Source: Lachnospiraceae bacterium
Lineage (GTDB): Bacteria; Bacillota; Clostridia; Lachnospirales; Lachnospiraceae
NCBI GenBank assembly: GCA_017619635.1
Contig: JAFZRZ010000045.1
Location: 1-41,082 of the forward strand
Direction of reading: 5' to 3'
Length of the DNA: 41,082 nucleotides
The notes under the pieces are model-generated. The model saw only the letters and a program-made list of their open reading frames with translations. It ran no database searches and was not told the origin of the DNA. Numbering within the stretch: position 1 is the stretch's first letter; the number at the start of each line of letters is the position of its first letter. The translations under genes were made by a program, and so were the position numbers. Of this stretch, positions 31,275-39,959 are shown one piece after another.

Positions 31275-31907
31275 ATGGCTTTCGATTATAAGAAGGAATA
31301 TAAAGAGTTTTATATGCCAAAAGACAAACCCTCGATAGTAACAGTCCCAAAGATGAGTTTTATCGCAGTAAGAGGAAGCGGTAATCCAAATAGAGAGGAT
31401 GGTCAGTATAAGCAGGCCATAGGATCACTCTATGGAATAGCTTTTACGATCAAGATGAGTAAAAAGACAGATCATCAGATCGATGGTTATTTTGATTATG
31501 TTGTTCCGCCGCTAGAAGGTTTCTGGTGGCAGGATGGTGTCAACGGTATAGATTATGCTCATAAGGAGAACTTCAACTGGATATCCGTAATAAGATTACC
31601 TGATTTTGTCACAAAAGAAGATTTTGACTGGGCTGTAAAGGAAGCAACTACAAAGAAGAAACAGGACTTTTCGAATGTTGAATTCTTCACTTATGATGAG
31701 GGCTTATGTGTGCAGTGCATGCATGTCGGACCATATGATGATGAGCCAAAAACAGTCGATATGATGCATGGGTTCATGGAAGATGAGGGATATGTTTTGG
31801 ATATCACCAAAAAACGTTTGCACCATGAGATATATCTGAGCGATGTTAGAAAAGTTGCACCGGAGAGATTAAAGACAGTGATACGTCATCCGGTGAGAAA
31901 GGCATAG
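31275..31907 (+). CDS. GyrI-like small-molecule-binding protein
   Basis: A 210-residue protein with the GyrI-like/effector-binding fold: the start YKEFYMPKDKPSIVTVPKMSFIAVRG, the middle GYFDYVVPPLEGFWW and the end CMHVGPYDDEPKTVD, then a histidine-containing RLHHEIYLSDVRKV. Members bind drugs or cationic compounds, often next to regulators or acetyltransferases. It begins two bases after the DUF3795 gene. Resistance by sequestration is a plausible role; the ligand is unknown. Confidence 0.9.
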   Translation: MAFDYKKEYKEFYMPKDKPSIVTVPKMSFIAVRGSGNPNREDGQYKQAIGSLYGIAFTIKMSKKTDHQIDGYFDYVVPPLEGFWWQDGVNGIDYAHKENFNWISVIRLPDFVTKEDFDWAVKEATTKKKQDFSNVEFFTYDEGLCVQCMHVGPYDDEPKTVDMMHGFMEDEGYVLDITKKRLHHEIYLSDVRKVAPERLKTVIRHPVRKA

Positions 31908-31916
31908 GCTTTTAAG

Positions 31917-32663
31917 ATGGAATATATCAGAGTTACAAAAGAAAACCTGGAAAGTGAGCATATCTGCTGTGCCATATCCAATAACAAAGATGTTCAGGTG
32001 GCATCAAAGAAGGCATGGCTTGCAGAACGATTTGACGAGGGACTTGTCTTTCTAAAGAGTGCGGAGAGAGGAAAGTGTTTTATCGAATACATCCCCGCAG
32101 AAAATGCATGGAACCCAATAGAGGCAGACGGATATATGTATATTGACTGTCTGTGGGTATCAGGTTCCTTTAAGGGACACGGATATTCAAGTGATCTTTT
32201 AAATGAGTGTATAAAAGACAGTAAAGAGAAGGAAAAGAAAGGACTCTGCATCCTTTCTGCGGCAAAAAAGAAACCGTTTCTGGCGGATCCTAAGTTTTTA
32301 GGTTATAAAGGATTTAAGGTCTGTGATGAGGCGGACAACGGGATCCAGTTATGGTATCTTGCGTTTGAAGATAATGCAAAGCTGCCTTCATTTAAGGAAT
32401 GCGCAAAGCATCCGCGCATTGATGAGAAAGGATATGTTCTCTACTATACGAATCAGTGTCCGTTCAATGCAAAGTATGTTCCTGTTTTGGAGGAGACCGC
32501 AAAGAACAACGGTATATCATTTAAGGCTGTGAAGATTGAAAACAGGGAAGATGCTCAGAATGCACCGACACCGATAACAACCTATGCGCTGTTTTGTGAT
32601 GGGGAGTATGTCACCAATGAACAGATGAATGATAAGAGATTTCTTAAGCTTACGGGCAGATGA
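31917..32663 (+). CDS. GNAT acetyltransferase with C-terminal YoaP domain
   Basis: A 248-residue protein. The N-terminal part (about 1-150) is a GNAT domain with core DCLWVSGSFKGHGYSSDLL (acetyl-CoA loop KGHGYS). The C-terminal part (about 165-248) has the YoaP-like arrangement GYVLYYTNQCPFNAKYVPVLEETAKNNGISFKAVKI, a thioredoxin-like strand pattern with one cysteine. It is the last gene of the WYL operon. Its stop TGA shares the TGATCA palindrome with the stop of the leftward radical-SAM gene. Confidence 0.9.
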   Translation: MEYIRVTKENLESEHICCAISNNKDVQVASKKAWLAERFDEGLVFLKSAERGKCFIEYIPAENAWNPIEADGYMYIDCLWVSGSFKGHGYSSDLLNECIKDSKEKEKKGLCILSAAKKKPFLADPKFLGYKGFKVCDEADNGIQLWYLAFEDNAKLPSFKECAKHPRIDEKGYVLYYTNQCPFNAKYVPVLEETAKNNGISFKAVKIENREDAQNAPTPITTYALFCDGEYVTNEQMNDKRFLKLTGR

Positions 32664-33551
32664 TCACACAGATCCGTTAAGAGACAGAGTTTTATTAAGC
32701 GTGTTTAAAACCAGCTTCTTGTTGCCACTCCAAAGGGGTGCGATGAGGAGCTTTTTATCTCCGTCACCTGTCATACGGTGTATCACCATATCTTTGGGAA
32801 GCAGACTGACAGCATCTTTCACTATATCTACATACTCATCAAGAGTAAGGCAATCAAACTTACCGGCAGCAAAGTCTTTGGCGAGATCAGTGCCTTTTAA
32901 AACATGTAAGAGCTGAAGCTTTATTCCCTGAACACCGCTGTTTGCCACATACTCTACAGTTTTGAGCATGTCTTCTTTGGTTTCATCCGGAAGTCCGAGT
33001 ATGACATGGACTATTGTTTCGATATCAATGGCTCTTAGATCTTTTACCGCTTTGTCATATACGTTAAGAGGATAACCCCTGCGGATGTATTTTGCACTCG
33101 TTTCATGTATTGTTTGTAAGCCAAGCTCCACCCAGACAGGCTTTATCTTATTGATCTCACTTAAAAGTGACAATACATCGCTGCTAAGACAGTCAGGCCT
33201 TGTAGCTATCGATAGTATCTCAATGTCTGGATGATTTATGGCTTCCATGTATAGTGATCTTAAATGTTCGACAGGAGCGTAAGTGTTGGTGAAGGCCTGG
33301 AAGTAGGCAATGTATCTGTTACCTTCACCGATCTTTGACGCAACTCTTTTTTTACCAGCCTCTATCTGATCGGTGACAGACATTGATGAGCTTTCCGCAA
33401 AGTCACCGCTTCCCAGACCAGAACAGAAGATACAGCCCCTGTCATCAAGAGTACCGTCTCTGTTTGGACATGTGAAGCCGGCATTGATCGATACCTTGTA
33501 TATCTTTGAACCATATTTGTTTTTTAGATAATCATTTAGCATAACAGCCAT
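32664..33551 (-). CDS. Radical SAM protein, TIGR01212 (YhcC) type
   Basis: A 295-residue radical S-adenosylmethionine enzyme of the TIGR01212 family. It has the characteristic cluster motif FTCPNRDGTLDDRGCIFC (Cys28, Cys40, Cys43), FQAFTNTYAPVEHLRSLY, and SIATRPDCLS. The catalysed reaction of this family is not known. The ORF extends to 33623, but the ATG at 33551 follows a GAGG site and begins where family members do, so it is preferred. It is convergent with the WYL operon and shares the TGATCA stop with it. There is no terminator between the two. Confidence 0.9.
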   Translation of the reverse strand: MAVMLNDYLKNKYGSKIYKVSINAGFTCPNRDGTLDDRGCIFCSGLGSGDFAESSSMSVTDQIEAGKKRVASKIGEGNRYIAYFQAFTNTYAPVEHLRSLYMEAINHPDIEILSIATRPDCLSSDVLSLLSEINKIKPVWVELGLQTIHETSAKYIRRGYPLNVYDKAVKDLRAIDIETIVHVILGLPDETKEDMLKTVEYVANSGVQGIKLQLLHVLKGTDLAKDFAAGKFDCLTLDEYVDIVKDAVSLLPKDMVIHRMTGDGDKKLLIAPLWSGNKKLVLNTLNKTLSLNGSV

Positions 33552-33677
33552 AAAAACAACCTCATGATCATTAGTCCTGCAGAGGTATTTTAACATACAG
33601 AAACAGCGCGTATAAAGGGGCATTTATTAACTAAAAATTATAACCATAAACATTATATAAAATAAGGTTTCATCCTA

Positions 33678-33706
33678 TTGACACTCATATGTTTTGGGAC
33701 TATAAC
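33678..33706 (+). promoter_or_regulatory. hsp20 promoter
   Basis: TTGACA (33678-33683), 17 bp, TATAAC (33701-33706). The -35 is perfect. No CIRCE dyad (TTAGCACTC-N9-GAGTGCTAA) is seen, so control by HrcA is not supported. About 95 bases of leader follow before the start codon. Confidence 0.75.
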
Positions 33707-33803
33707 GAAGTCAGAACAAAGGAAAAGAGAAGATCCGGATCCAAACCCTCCTTCCCTTGCTCATATAACAAAAGGTTAGAAAAGAGCAAAGGAGGAATGA
33801 CCT

Positions 33804-34247
33804 ATGTTACCAAGCATTTTTGGAGAAAACTTATTAGATGATATCTGGGAGTTCCCGTCAGCAAAAGAATGGGACAAACTCGACAGAAAACTTTACGGAA
33901 AACGTGCAGCCCAGGTCATGAAGACCGATGTGCACGAGGATGAGAACGGATATGAGGTCGATATCGATCTTCCGGGATTTAAGAAAGACGAGATAAAGCT
34001 TACTCTGGAGGACGGATATCTGTCAGTGAGTGCAGCCAAAGGACTTGACAAGGAGAAAAAGGACAGAAAGGGCAGACTCATAAGGCAGGAGCGTTATTCA
34101 GGCGCAATGCAGAGAAGCTTTTATGTAGGAGAGAACCTCAAGGAAGAGGATGTCAAAGCCAAATTCGAGGACGGAGTATTAAAACTCGAGGTACCGAAGA
34201 AGGAACCCGAAAAACTGCCTGAGCCACATACCATAGCGATCGCTTAA
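33804..34247 (+). CDS. Small heat shock protein (Hsp20/alpha-crystallin)
   Basis: ATP-independent chaperone that binds unfolding proteins. The 147-residue protein has an alpha-crystallin domain (about 38-130) with the conserved KTDVHEDENGYEVDIDLPGF, FYVGENLKEEDVKAKFEDGVLKLEVPK and the C-terminal Ile-Ala-Ile-type tail that drives oligomer formation. The short N-terminus starts MLPSIFGENLLDDIWEF. AGGAGG is eight bases upstream, with a strong promoter before it and a terminator after it, so it is a single-gene unit. Confidence 0.95.
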   Translation: MLPSIFGENLLDDIWEFPSAKEWDKLDRKLYGKRAAQVMKTDVHEDENGYEVDIDLPGFKKDEIKLTLEDGYLSVSAAKGLDKEKKDRKGRLIRQERYSGAMQRSFYVGENLKEEDVKAKFEDGVLKLEVPKKEPEKLPEPHTIAIA

Positions 34248-34291
34248 GCATGTTGCTCAGAGCATCAACATAATCCCCAATAAAGTAACGG

Positions 34292-34330
34292 TGCAACCCC
34301 AAGCCATAACGGCAAGGGGTTGCATTTTTT
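34292..34330 (+). terminator. Intrinsic terminator of hsp20
   Basis: TGCAACCCC (34292-34300) pairs perfectly with GGGGTTGCA (34316-34324), followed by six T. Confidence 0.9.
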
Positions 34331-34343
34331 CGCGTTAAAAAAA

Positions 34344-34372
34344 GTGACAAATACCGCCTGAAGGAGTAGAAT
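34344..34372 (+). promoter_or_regulatory. Promoter of the chemoreceptor operon
   Basis: GTGACA (34344-34349), 17 bp, TAGAAT (34367-34372), about 75 bp before the chemoreceptor. I looked for a sigma-28 (motility) promoter of the TAAA-N15-GCCGATAA type and found only a poor match, so the vegetative reading is preferred. Confidence 0.55.
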
Positions 34373-34448
34373 ATTAGTACAGTTGCTAAGACTGCATGTA
34401 GCGAGATTGAGGGTGATTTAGTGATTGTTATTTGAGAGGGTAATGGAT

Positions 34449-36422
34449 ATGGGATTTTTGAAGAACAGTTTAAGACGCAGATTGACATTTATCATCACAG
34501 CCATGGTTCTTATCATCTTTGTTGTAAATGCAAAGATCAACACATCACAGGCTAAGAAGAATTTTGAGAGTCTGGCTGATGAAAAATACTGTGAGTCAGC
34601 TAAATACTATGCAGAAGCAGTAGATAACTGGTTTAACGGAAATGTGATGATCCTAAAGACTGTGGCAGAACTGGCTGATGACAAAAGAGAGAATATTGTC
34701 GCATTAAAGAGGAGCTTTGTTAATATTGCGGACTGCTATGATGCCATAGACGAAATTTATTACTGCGGCGAAGATAACTATATGATATTCGCATATTATG
34801 TTGCACCGGAGGGCTTTGTCGGAACCGACAGGGTATGGTACACCGGAGCAAAGAATACATCCGGCATCTATTATTCTGAACCCTATGTTGATAATATCAC
34901 GGGCAAATATTGTATAACGATCTCCATGGCTGTGGCAGACGGCGTTGTCGGAATGGATTTGGATATAGATACACTTATCGAACAGCTCCCCGAGCTTGAA
35001 AAGGAATATATTCTTATAGCTACCGAGGATAATAACATCATTGTTCATCCCAATGCGGATTTTGCAATGAGTGCAGAAAGGATATCAAATCTGAACGATG
35101 TTCTCGGAGGAGCATATCTTTCTTCGATGGAGACAGATGAACTGTTCACAGACTATAACGGGGTAGACAGTTACATCACAGCGGAAACAGTTGAAATAAA
35201 CGGATGGACTGTGGCTGTTGTCACACCAAAGAGTGTTTATGATGCTCCTGTCAATAAGATGATGAACCTTTTGGTTATACTTGCTGTCATCTTTGTGATA
35301 ATAGCGATGATAGTTGTTATCTTTATCAGTGTGAGCATAACAAGGCCGCTTTTATTCATGTCAAACAAGGTTAACGGTATAGTAAATGACATCCAGAACG
35401 GCAGGGGTGATCTTACCGCCCGAGTGAATTATTCATCCGAGGATGAGCTTGGAAAGATATCGACCGGTATCAACAGACTTATGGAAGAACTTGAAAAGAT
35501 CATTCCCAAGTCAAAAGAGGCGGCAAATAAGACATTTGCAAATTCATATGAGTTAGTTGATATAACGGAACAGCTTACAACAGCGATAGAGGGAATCTCA
35601 AATGCGGTTGAAGATATAGCAAACGGAGCGACCAGCCAGGCGATGGATGTACAGTCTGCAACAGAGAATGTTGAACAGATAGGTCATGCTATAGACAACG
35701 TTGCAGAAAGAGCCGATCAGCTCAATGATATTGCAAAAGAGATGCAGTCTTCATCAATGGAGACCGAAAAGCAGGTTGAGACACTGCAGGATTCGACCAC
35801 TTCCATGGGTGAGGGAATCGAGAAGATCACTGAGCATATCAAGCTCACCGGACAGGCGGTTGACAGGATAAGCGATAAGGTATCAGCTATAGGAGATATA
35901 GCAAATCAGACAAACCTCCTTTCTTTAAATGCTTCAATCGAGGCTGCACGTGCTGGAGAGATGGGAAGAGGTTTCGCTGTAGTTGCTGAAGAGATAGGAA
36001 AGCTGGCTGTTAATTCATCTCAGGCCGCACAGGATATCAAGCAGGAGATGGATGAACTGTTAAAGTCTTCTCAGGATACTGTAAGAGAATCAGACAGAGT
36101 TCATGATCTTACATTATCTCAGCAGAAGGAACTCGATGAGACCAAGAAGAAGATACATTCACTTCTTGCTCAGATAGATAAGACCATAGGTAACATCCGT
36201 GTGATAGAAGAGGATGCCAAGCAGTGTGTAACATCAAAGGCAGTTATTGTCGATACGATGGATTCACTGTCAGCCATATCCGAAGAGAATGCCGCTTCTT
36301 CACAGGAGACATCGGCTACGACCATTGAGATCAATGAGATGATAAAGAATCTCACGGCATGTTCACAGAACCTGAACAGTCTGTCTGTCGAACTCAACGA
36401 TAGTTTGAGTATATTTGAGTAA
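34449..36422 (+). CDS. Methyl-accepting chemotaxis protein (dCache type)
   Basis: Chemoreceptor of 657 residues that passes ligand signals to CheA/CheW. N-terminal helix at about 8-30, then a periplasm-side dCache-type sensor (about 35-270: [42 protein letters not shown]). A second helix spans about 272-297, a HAMP domain follows, and then a long coiled-coil signalling domain with the hallmark tip [20 protein letters not shown] (about 484-503). No CheR-binding pentapeptide is seen at the C-terminus. The ORF opens at a TTG at 34425; the ATG at 34449 has GAGAGGG eight bases upstream and is chosen. The PilZ gene follows with a 36-bp gap. Confidence 0.94.
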   Translation: MGFLKNSLRRRLTFIITAMVLIIFVVNAKINTSQAKKNFESLADEKYCESAKYYAEAVDNWFNGNVMILKTVAELADDKRENIVALKRSFVNIADCYDAIDEIYYCGEDNYMIFAYYVAPEGFVGTDRVWYTGAKNTSGIYYSEPYVDNITGKYCITISMAVADGVVGMDLDIDTLIEQLPELEKEYILIATEDNNIIVHPNADFAMSAERISNLNDVLGGAYLSSMETDELFTDYNGVDSYITAETVEINGWTVAVVTPKSVYDAPVNKMMNLLVILAVIFVIIAMIVVIFISVSITRPLLFMSNKVNGIVNDIQNGRGDLTARVNYSSEDELGKISTGINRLMEELEKIIPKSKEAANKTFANSYELVDITEQLTTAIEGISNAVEDIANGATSQAMDVQSATENVEQIGHAIDNVAERADQLNDIAKEMQSSSMETEKQVETLQDSTTSMGEGIEKITEHIKLTGQAVDRISDKVSAIGDIANQTNLLSLNASIEAARAGEMGRGFAVVAEEIGKLAVNSSQAAQDIKQEMDELLKSSQDTVRESDRVHDLTLSQQKELDETKKKIHSLLAQIDKTIGNIRVIEEDAKQCVTSKAVIVDTMDSLSAISEENAASSQETSATTIEINEMIKNLTACSQNLNSLSVELNDSLSIFE

Positions 36423-36458
36423 TATTTTGTTTTAAGTTTTTGGAATTGAGGAGTATAT

Positions 36459-37139
36459 ATGCTGGTTTCGGACATTACGCAGGGGAAGGCTGTCCAGATT
36501 GTTGCGGCAAGGGGCGTGAGAACTATGGAGTTTTCTACCAATGCCATAGAAGCAGATGGACTTGTTTTGAAGATCGAACCTATTTATTTGGATAACAAAC
36601 TTGTAGGTTTTGATAATGAGAGTATCATTCTGTCCATGTATGTGGTCAGTGATGAGGACAACAGAGTATATGTGTATACGGGTGTCAAGATAAGAAGTTA
36701 CAAGGTATCTGACGGCACTGTATATCAGACTGTGGAATGTCGAAACGCAGAAGGCAGGATCACGAACAGAAGAGGAGCGCATCGTGTATGGATAGGTGTC
36801 ACCGGTTCACTCATGGTAGGCGACAACAGGCATGAAAGACCGGTGACTATAAAGGATATAAGTGCAACAGGTATCGCATTCACTTGCGATGATATGACAG
36901 ATGTGACCATGGGTATGCCCATCACATTAAGTTTTACCGATGAGGAAAATCACAAGAGTTTCAGACTTATGGCTACCGTTGTAAGAAGCGACAATTCCGG
37001 ATACAAGAGAATGATATACGGATGCAAGTTTAAGGAAGAGTCGAATATCATATCCCAGTATGTCAATGAAAAACAGAGACAGAATCTTAAAGCAACAAGA
37101 ACGATAGATCCGAAACGCAGAGGTTATGCGACAAGGTAA
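36459..37139 (+). CDS. PilZ-domain c-di-GMP-binding protein
   Basis: A 226-residue protein with an N-terminal YcgR-like flagellar-brake-type region (about 1-100: LKIEPIYLDNKLVGFDNESI, YVYTGVKIRSYKV) and a C-terminal PilZ domain. The c-di-GMP site is complete: Arg105-x-x-x-Arg109 and Asp133-x-Ser135-x-x-Gly138 (DISATG). YcgR-type proteins slow flagella or control surface structures when c-di-GMP rises. GAGGAG is five bases upstream. It lies between the chemoreceptor and the sensor kinase genes and matches the cyclase at 1657, which makes the ligand. Confidence 0.92.
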   Translation: MLVSDITQGKAVQIVAARGVRTMEFSTNAIEADGLVLKIEPIYLDNKLVGFDNESIILSMYVVSDEDNRVYVYTGVKIRSYKVSDGTVYQTVECRNAEGRITNRRGAHRVWIGVTGSLMVGDNRHERPVTIKDISATGIAFTCDDMTDVTMGMPITLSFTDEENHKSFRLMATVVRSDNSGYKRMIYGCKFKEESNIISQYVNEKQRQNLKATRTIDPKRRGYATR

Positions 37140-37154
37140 GGAATAACTTTAAAC

Positions 37155-37724
37155 ATGGATAAAGAACAGGAATTGTTATTTACGGTCAACGGTTTCATAT
37201 TTGGATCGGAACAGGATGCTGAACTGGCAAAACAGGAACTGAATACCGCCAAATATATTGAAAAAAAGATAGATAATAAATCTCCTGCGACTATGCTGGC
37301 TATTTATAAGGCATCTATCGACAAGAAGATGTTCCGCACACCTGTGGGCTATGCCTATCTGCATGACCTTCAAAAGAGGATGGCTTTAAACGGGATATCC
37401 GGAGCCGAAATCGGAGGGATCCCTCTTTATCAGATATTCAATAATCATCATGAGGATGAAAAGGCACCCCGTGTCATAAAGGTCAAGAAGAAAAAAGATC
37501 CCTTAAAGAGACGTAATACGCTGCTTACGATCATCAATATCATATTGGTGTTACTTGTCATTGCGATGTTTGCGATAAGCGTATCGGGTGACAGACCTAC
37601 TGTACTGAATTACAGAAGGACGATAGAAAACGAATATTCATCCTGGAAACAGCAGCTCGATGAAAGAGAAAAGGCTATCAGGGAGAAGGAAAGAGAACTG
37701 GATATAGTCTATGGAAACGAATAA
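37155..37724 (+). CDS. Membrane-anchored coiled-coil protein, unknown
   Basis: A 189-residue protein. An N-terminal domain (about 1-105) with alternating helices (ELLFTVNGFIFGSEQDAELA, MLAIYKASIDKKMFRTPVGYAYL) leads into a lysine-rich juxtamembrane stretch (VIKVKKKKDPLKRR). One membrane helix follows (about 121-143: TLLTIINIILVLLVIAMFAISV), and a short extracytoplasmic coiled coil (about 155-186: YSSWKQQLDEREKAIREKERE) ends it. The family is not known to me. It overlaps the response regulator gene by 14 bases, so it is co-translated and probably senses or supports the same pathway. Confidence 0.7.
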   Translation: MDKEQELLFTVNGFIFGSEQDAELAKQELNTAKYIEKKIDNKSPATMLAIYKASIDKKMFRTPVGYAYLHDLQKRMALNGISGAEIGGIPLYQIFNNHHEDEKAPRVIKVKKKKDPLKRRNTLLTIINIILVLLVIAMFAISVSGDRPTVLNYRRTIENEYSSWKQQLDEREKAIREKERELDIVYGNE

Positions 37725-38382
37725 GATATTGGTTGTTGATGATGAAGAGAGAATGAGAAAGCTCGTAAGAGACTTCCTTTCCAATAAAGGATACAGGGTT
37801 TTGGAGGCTTCAAACGGAGAGGAGGCTGTTGATATCTTTCTTCAGCATAAGGATATCGATCTGATCCTTTTGGATGTAATGATGCCCGTCATGGATGGAT
37901 GGGAAGCCTGCAGGACGATAAGAGAGTACTCAAAGGTACCGATCATCATGCTTACTGCAAAGAGTGAGGAAAAAGACGAGCTTAAAGGCTTTGAGCTTGG
38001 CGTTGATGAGTATATAACAAAGCCTTTCAGTCCAAAGATCCTTGTTGCAAGAGTTGAAGCGATATTAAGAAGACTCGGCAATACCGGGGATGAGACACTC
38101 GAAGCAGGCGGAATAAGCATAGATAAGATAGCACATACCGTCAAGATCGACGGTGAAGTAATAGATCTTAGTTTCAAAGAGTTTGAACTGCTCTCATATT
38201 TTCTTGAGAACAAGGGTATAGCATTATCCAGAGAGATGATCCTTAATCATGTATGGAATTATGATTATTTCGGGGATGCGAGGACCATAGATACCCATGT
38301 TAAGAAGTTAAGGAACAAGATGGGAGAAAAGGGAGACCTTATTAAAACTATCTGGGGAATGGGTTACAAATTTGAAGCATAA
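37711..38382 (+). CDS. OmpR-type response regulator
   Basis: A 223-residue two-component regulator: a receiver domain (about 4-118) with the phospho-acceptor Asp55 in LILLDVMMPVMDGWEA and the acidic pair Asp10/Asp11, and then a winged-helix DNA-binding domain (about 128-222) with the OmpR/PhoB end SREMILNHVWNYDYFGDARTIDTHVKKLRNKMGE. It pairs with the histidine kinase encoded next. It starts within the previous gene, with little ribosome binding site of its own, so its translation depends on that gene. Confidence 0.95.
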   Translation: METNKILVVDDEERMRKLVRDFLSNKGYRVLEASNGEEAVDIFLQHKDIDLILLDVMMPVMDGWEACRTIREYSKVPIIMLTAKSEEKDELKGFELGVDEYITKPFSPKILVARVEAILRRLGNTGDETLEAGGISIDKIAHTVKIDGEVIDLSFKEFELLSYFLENKGIALSREMILNHVWNYDYFGDARTIDTHVKKLRNKMGEKGDLIKTIWGMGYKFEA

Positions 38383-38414
38383 AGCTGAGGGGTCGGTTTG
38401 CTTAGAGGAATCAT

Positions 38415-39923
38415 ATGAGCAGAAAAATATGTAAGAAAAGAACCAAAATCAGCATAAGCTGGCAATTTGCCTTGATCTTCGCTCTACTTACTATCGGTAC
38501 TATCTTTTTCTTTCTTGTGGTGAATACCATATTTCTTAAGAGATTCTACATATATAATAAGGAAAAAGCTCTCAGAGATGCCTATGCGAGTGTGGAAGCT
38601 GCGGCTGTCAACTCATCACTCGATTCCGAAGAGTTTGATCAGAAACTCACATCCACCGTTTTAAGATACAACATAGACGTTATAGTGGTCGATGTTGATT
38701 CTGAGATGGTAGCTTTCAAGTGTAAAGATCTTGAGTCCATGAAACTTGCCCTGTGGGATAAAGTGTTTATGGAGGAGAATATACCTGAACAGGTTGTTGA
38801 ACAGACGGAAAACTATAAGCTTTCCATCACAACCGACAGGCGAACAGGAATAGAATACATAGAGATGTGGGGTTATCTTAGCAATGAAAATATCTTCCTT
38901 ATGAGAAGTGCATTGCAGTCCATAGAGGAATCTGCAAGGATAACCAACAAGTTTATGGAGAATGTGGGTCTGCTCGCGATCGTGATAGGAACGATCATAA
39001 TCCTGTTGCTTTCAAGAAGGATAGCAAAACCCATACTTGAACTGGCCGATATTTCCGACAGGGTAAGAAACCTTGACTTTGAGGCCAGGTATGAGGGACA
39101 TCAGAAAAATGAGATAGGACTTCTTGGTCACAACATAAACAAGATGAGTGAGGAACTCAAACAGACTATCTCTGAACTTAAAGTTGCCAATGTAAAACTC
39201 AAACAGGATATTGAAAAGAAGGAAAAGCTTGAGGAGATGAGGTCTGAATTCCTTTCCAATGTCAGCCATGAGCTTAAGACTCCCATTTCCATTATACAGG
39301 GATATGCGGAAGGTTTAAGTGAGGGCATCAGTGAAGACAAGGAATCAAGGGATTATTACTGCAGCGTCATCCTTGATGAAGCGGGCAAGATGAACACAAT
39401 GGTCAAGCGCCTTCTTACATTAAATGAACTTGAATTTGGTCAGGACAATGTCAATATGGAAAGATTTGACATTGTCACACTTATAAATAACAGACTTCAG
39501 GCTGCTGATATCATGATCAAACAAAATGATATCAATGTAATCTTTGAATCAAAAATGCCGATATATGTATGGGGTGACGAATTCAAAGCAGAGGAAGTGT
39601 TCACCAATTACCTATCAAATGCGATCAATCACTGCAGTGGTGAGAAACGCATTGAGATAAAGATAGACTCTGATAAAGACAAGGCAAGGATCTCAGTGTT
39701 TAACACAGGAGAGAATATACCCGAAGACAGTATCGGTCACATTTTTGAAAAGTTTTTCAAAGTCGACAAAGCCAGGACCAGAGAATACGGCGGAAGCGGT
39801 ATAGGACTTTCGATAGTCAAAGCCATACAGGAGATGATAGGCCAGGGATATGGTGTTATCAATCAAAAAGGCGGAGTTTTATTCTGGTTTGAAATGGAAG
39901 CAGCCAAGATCAAGAATGACTAG
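38415..39923 (+). CDS. Two-component sensor histidine kinase
   Basis: A 502-residue kinase. A first helix at about 17-42, an extracytoplasmic sensor region (about 45-180), a second helix (about 183-203), HAMP (about 205-255) and a dimerisation domain with His285 in SNVSHELKTPISII. The ATPase domain has the N box NYLSNAINHC, the FNTGENI lid region and GGSGIGLSIV. All catalytic parts are present. It should phosphorylate Asp55 of the regulator encoded at 37711. The next gene is a lipoprotein that could be its sensing partner or target. Confidence 0.94.
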   Translation: MSRKICKKRTKISISWQFALIFALLTIGTIFFFLVVNTIFLKRFYIYNKEKALRDAYASVEAAAVNSSLDSEEFDQKLTSTVLRYNIDVIVVDVDSEMVAFKCKDLESMKLALWDKVFMEENIPEQVVEQTENYKLSITTDRRTGIEYIEMWGYLSNENIFLMRSALQSIEESARITNKFMENVGLLAIVIGTIIILLLSRRIAKPILELADISDRVRNLDFEARYEGHQKNEIGLLGHNINKMSEELKQTISELKVANVKLKQDIEKKEKLEEMRSEFLSNVSHELKTPISIIQGYAEGLSEGISEDKESRDYYCSVILDEAGKMNTMVKRLLTLNELEFGQDNVNMERFDIVTLINNRLQAADIMIKQNDINVIFESKMPIYVWGDEFKAEEVFTNYLSNAINHCSGEKRIEIKIDSDKDKARISVFNTGENIPEDSIGHIFEKFFKVDKARTREYGGSGIGLSIVKAIQEMIGQGYGVINQKGGVLFWFEMEAAKIKND

Positions 39924-39959
39924 ACATTCTTATTAAAGACTAAAGAGGATTTCTACTAT

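Noticed and set aside
12615..32663. Integron cassette array, prophage or transposon
   Set aside because: No attC-like repeats, integrase, transposase or structural phage genes were seen; genes keep their own ribosome sites and operons.
33660..33803. CIRCE (HrcA) element before hsp20
   Set aside because: The TTAGCACTC/GAGTGCTAA arms are absent.
34330..34372. Sigma-28 motility promoter before the chemoreceptor
   Set aside because: TAAA-N15-GCCGATAA is matched poorly; the GTGACA-17-TAGAAT reading is better.
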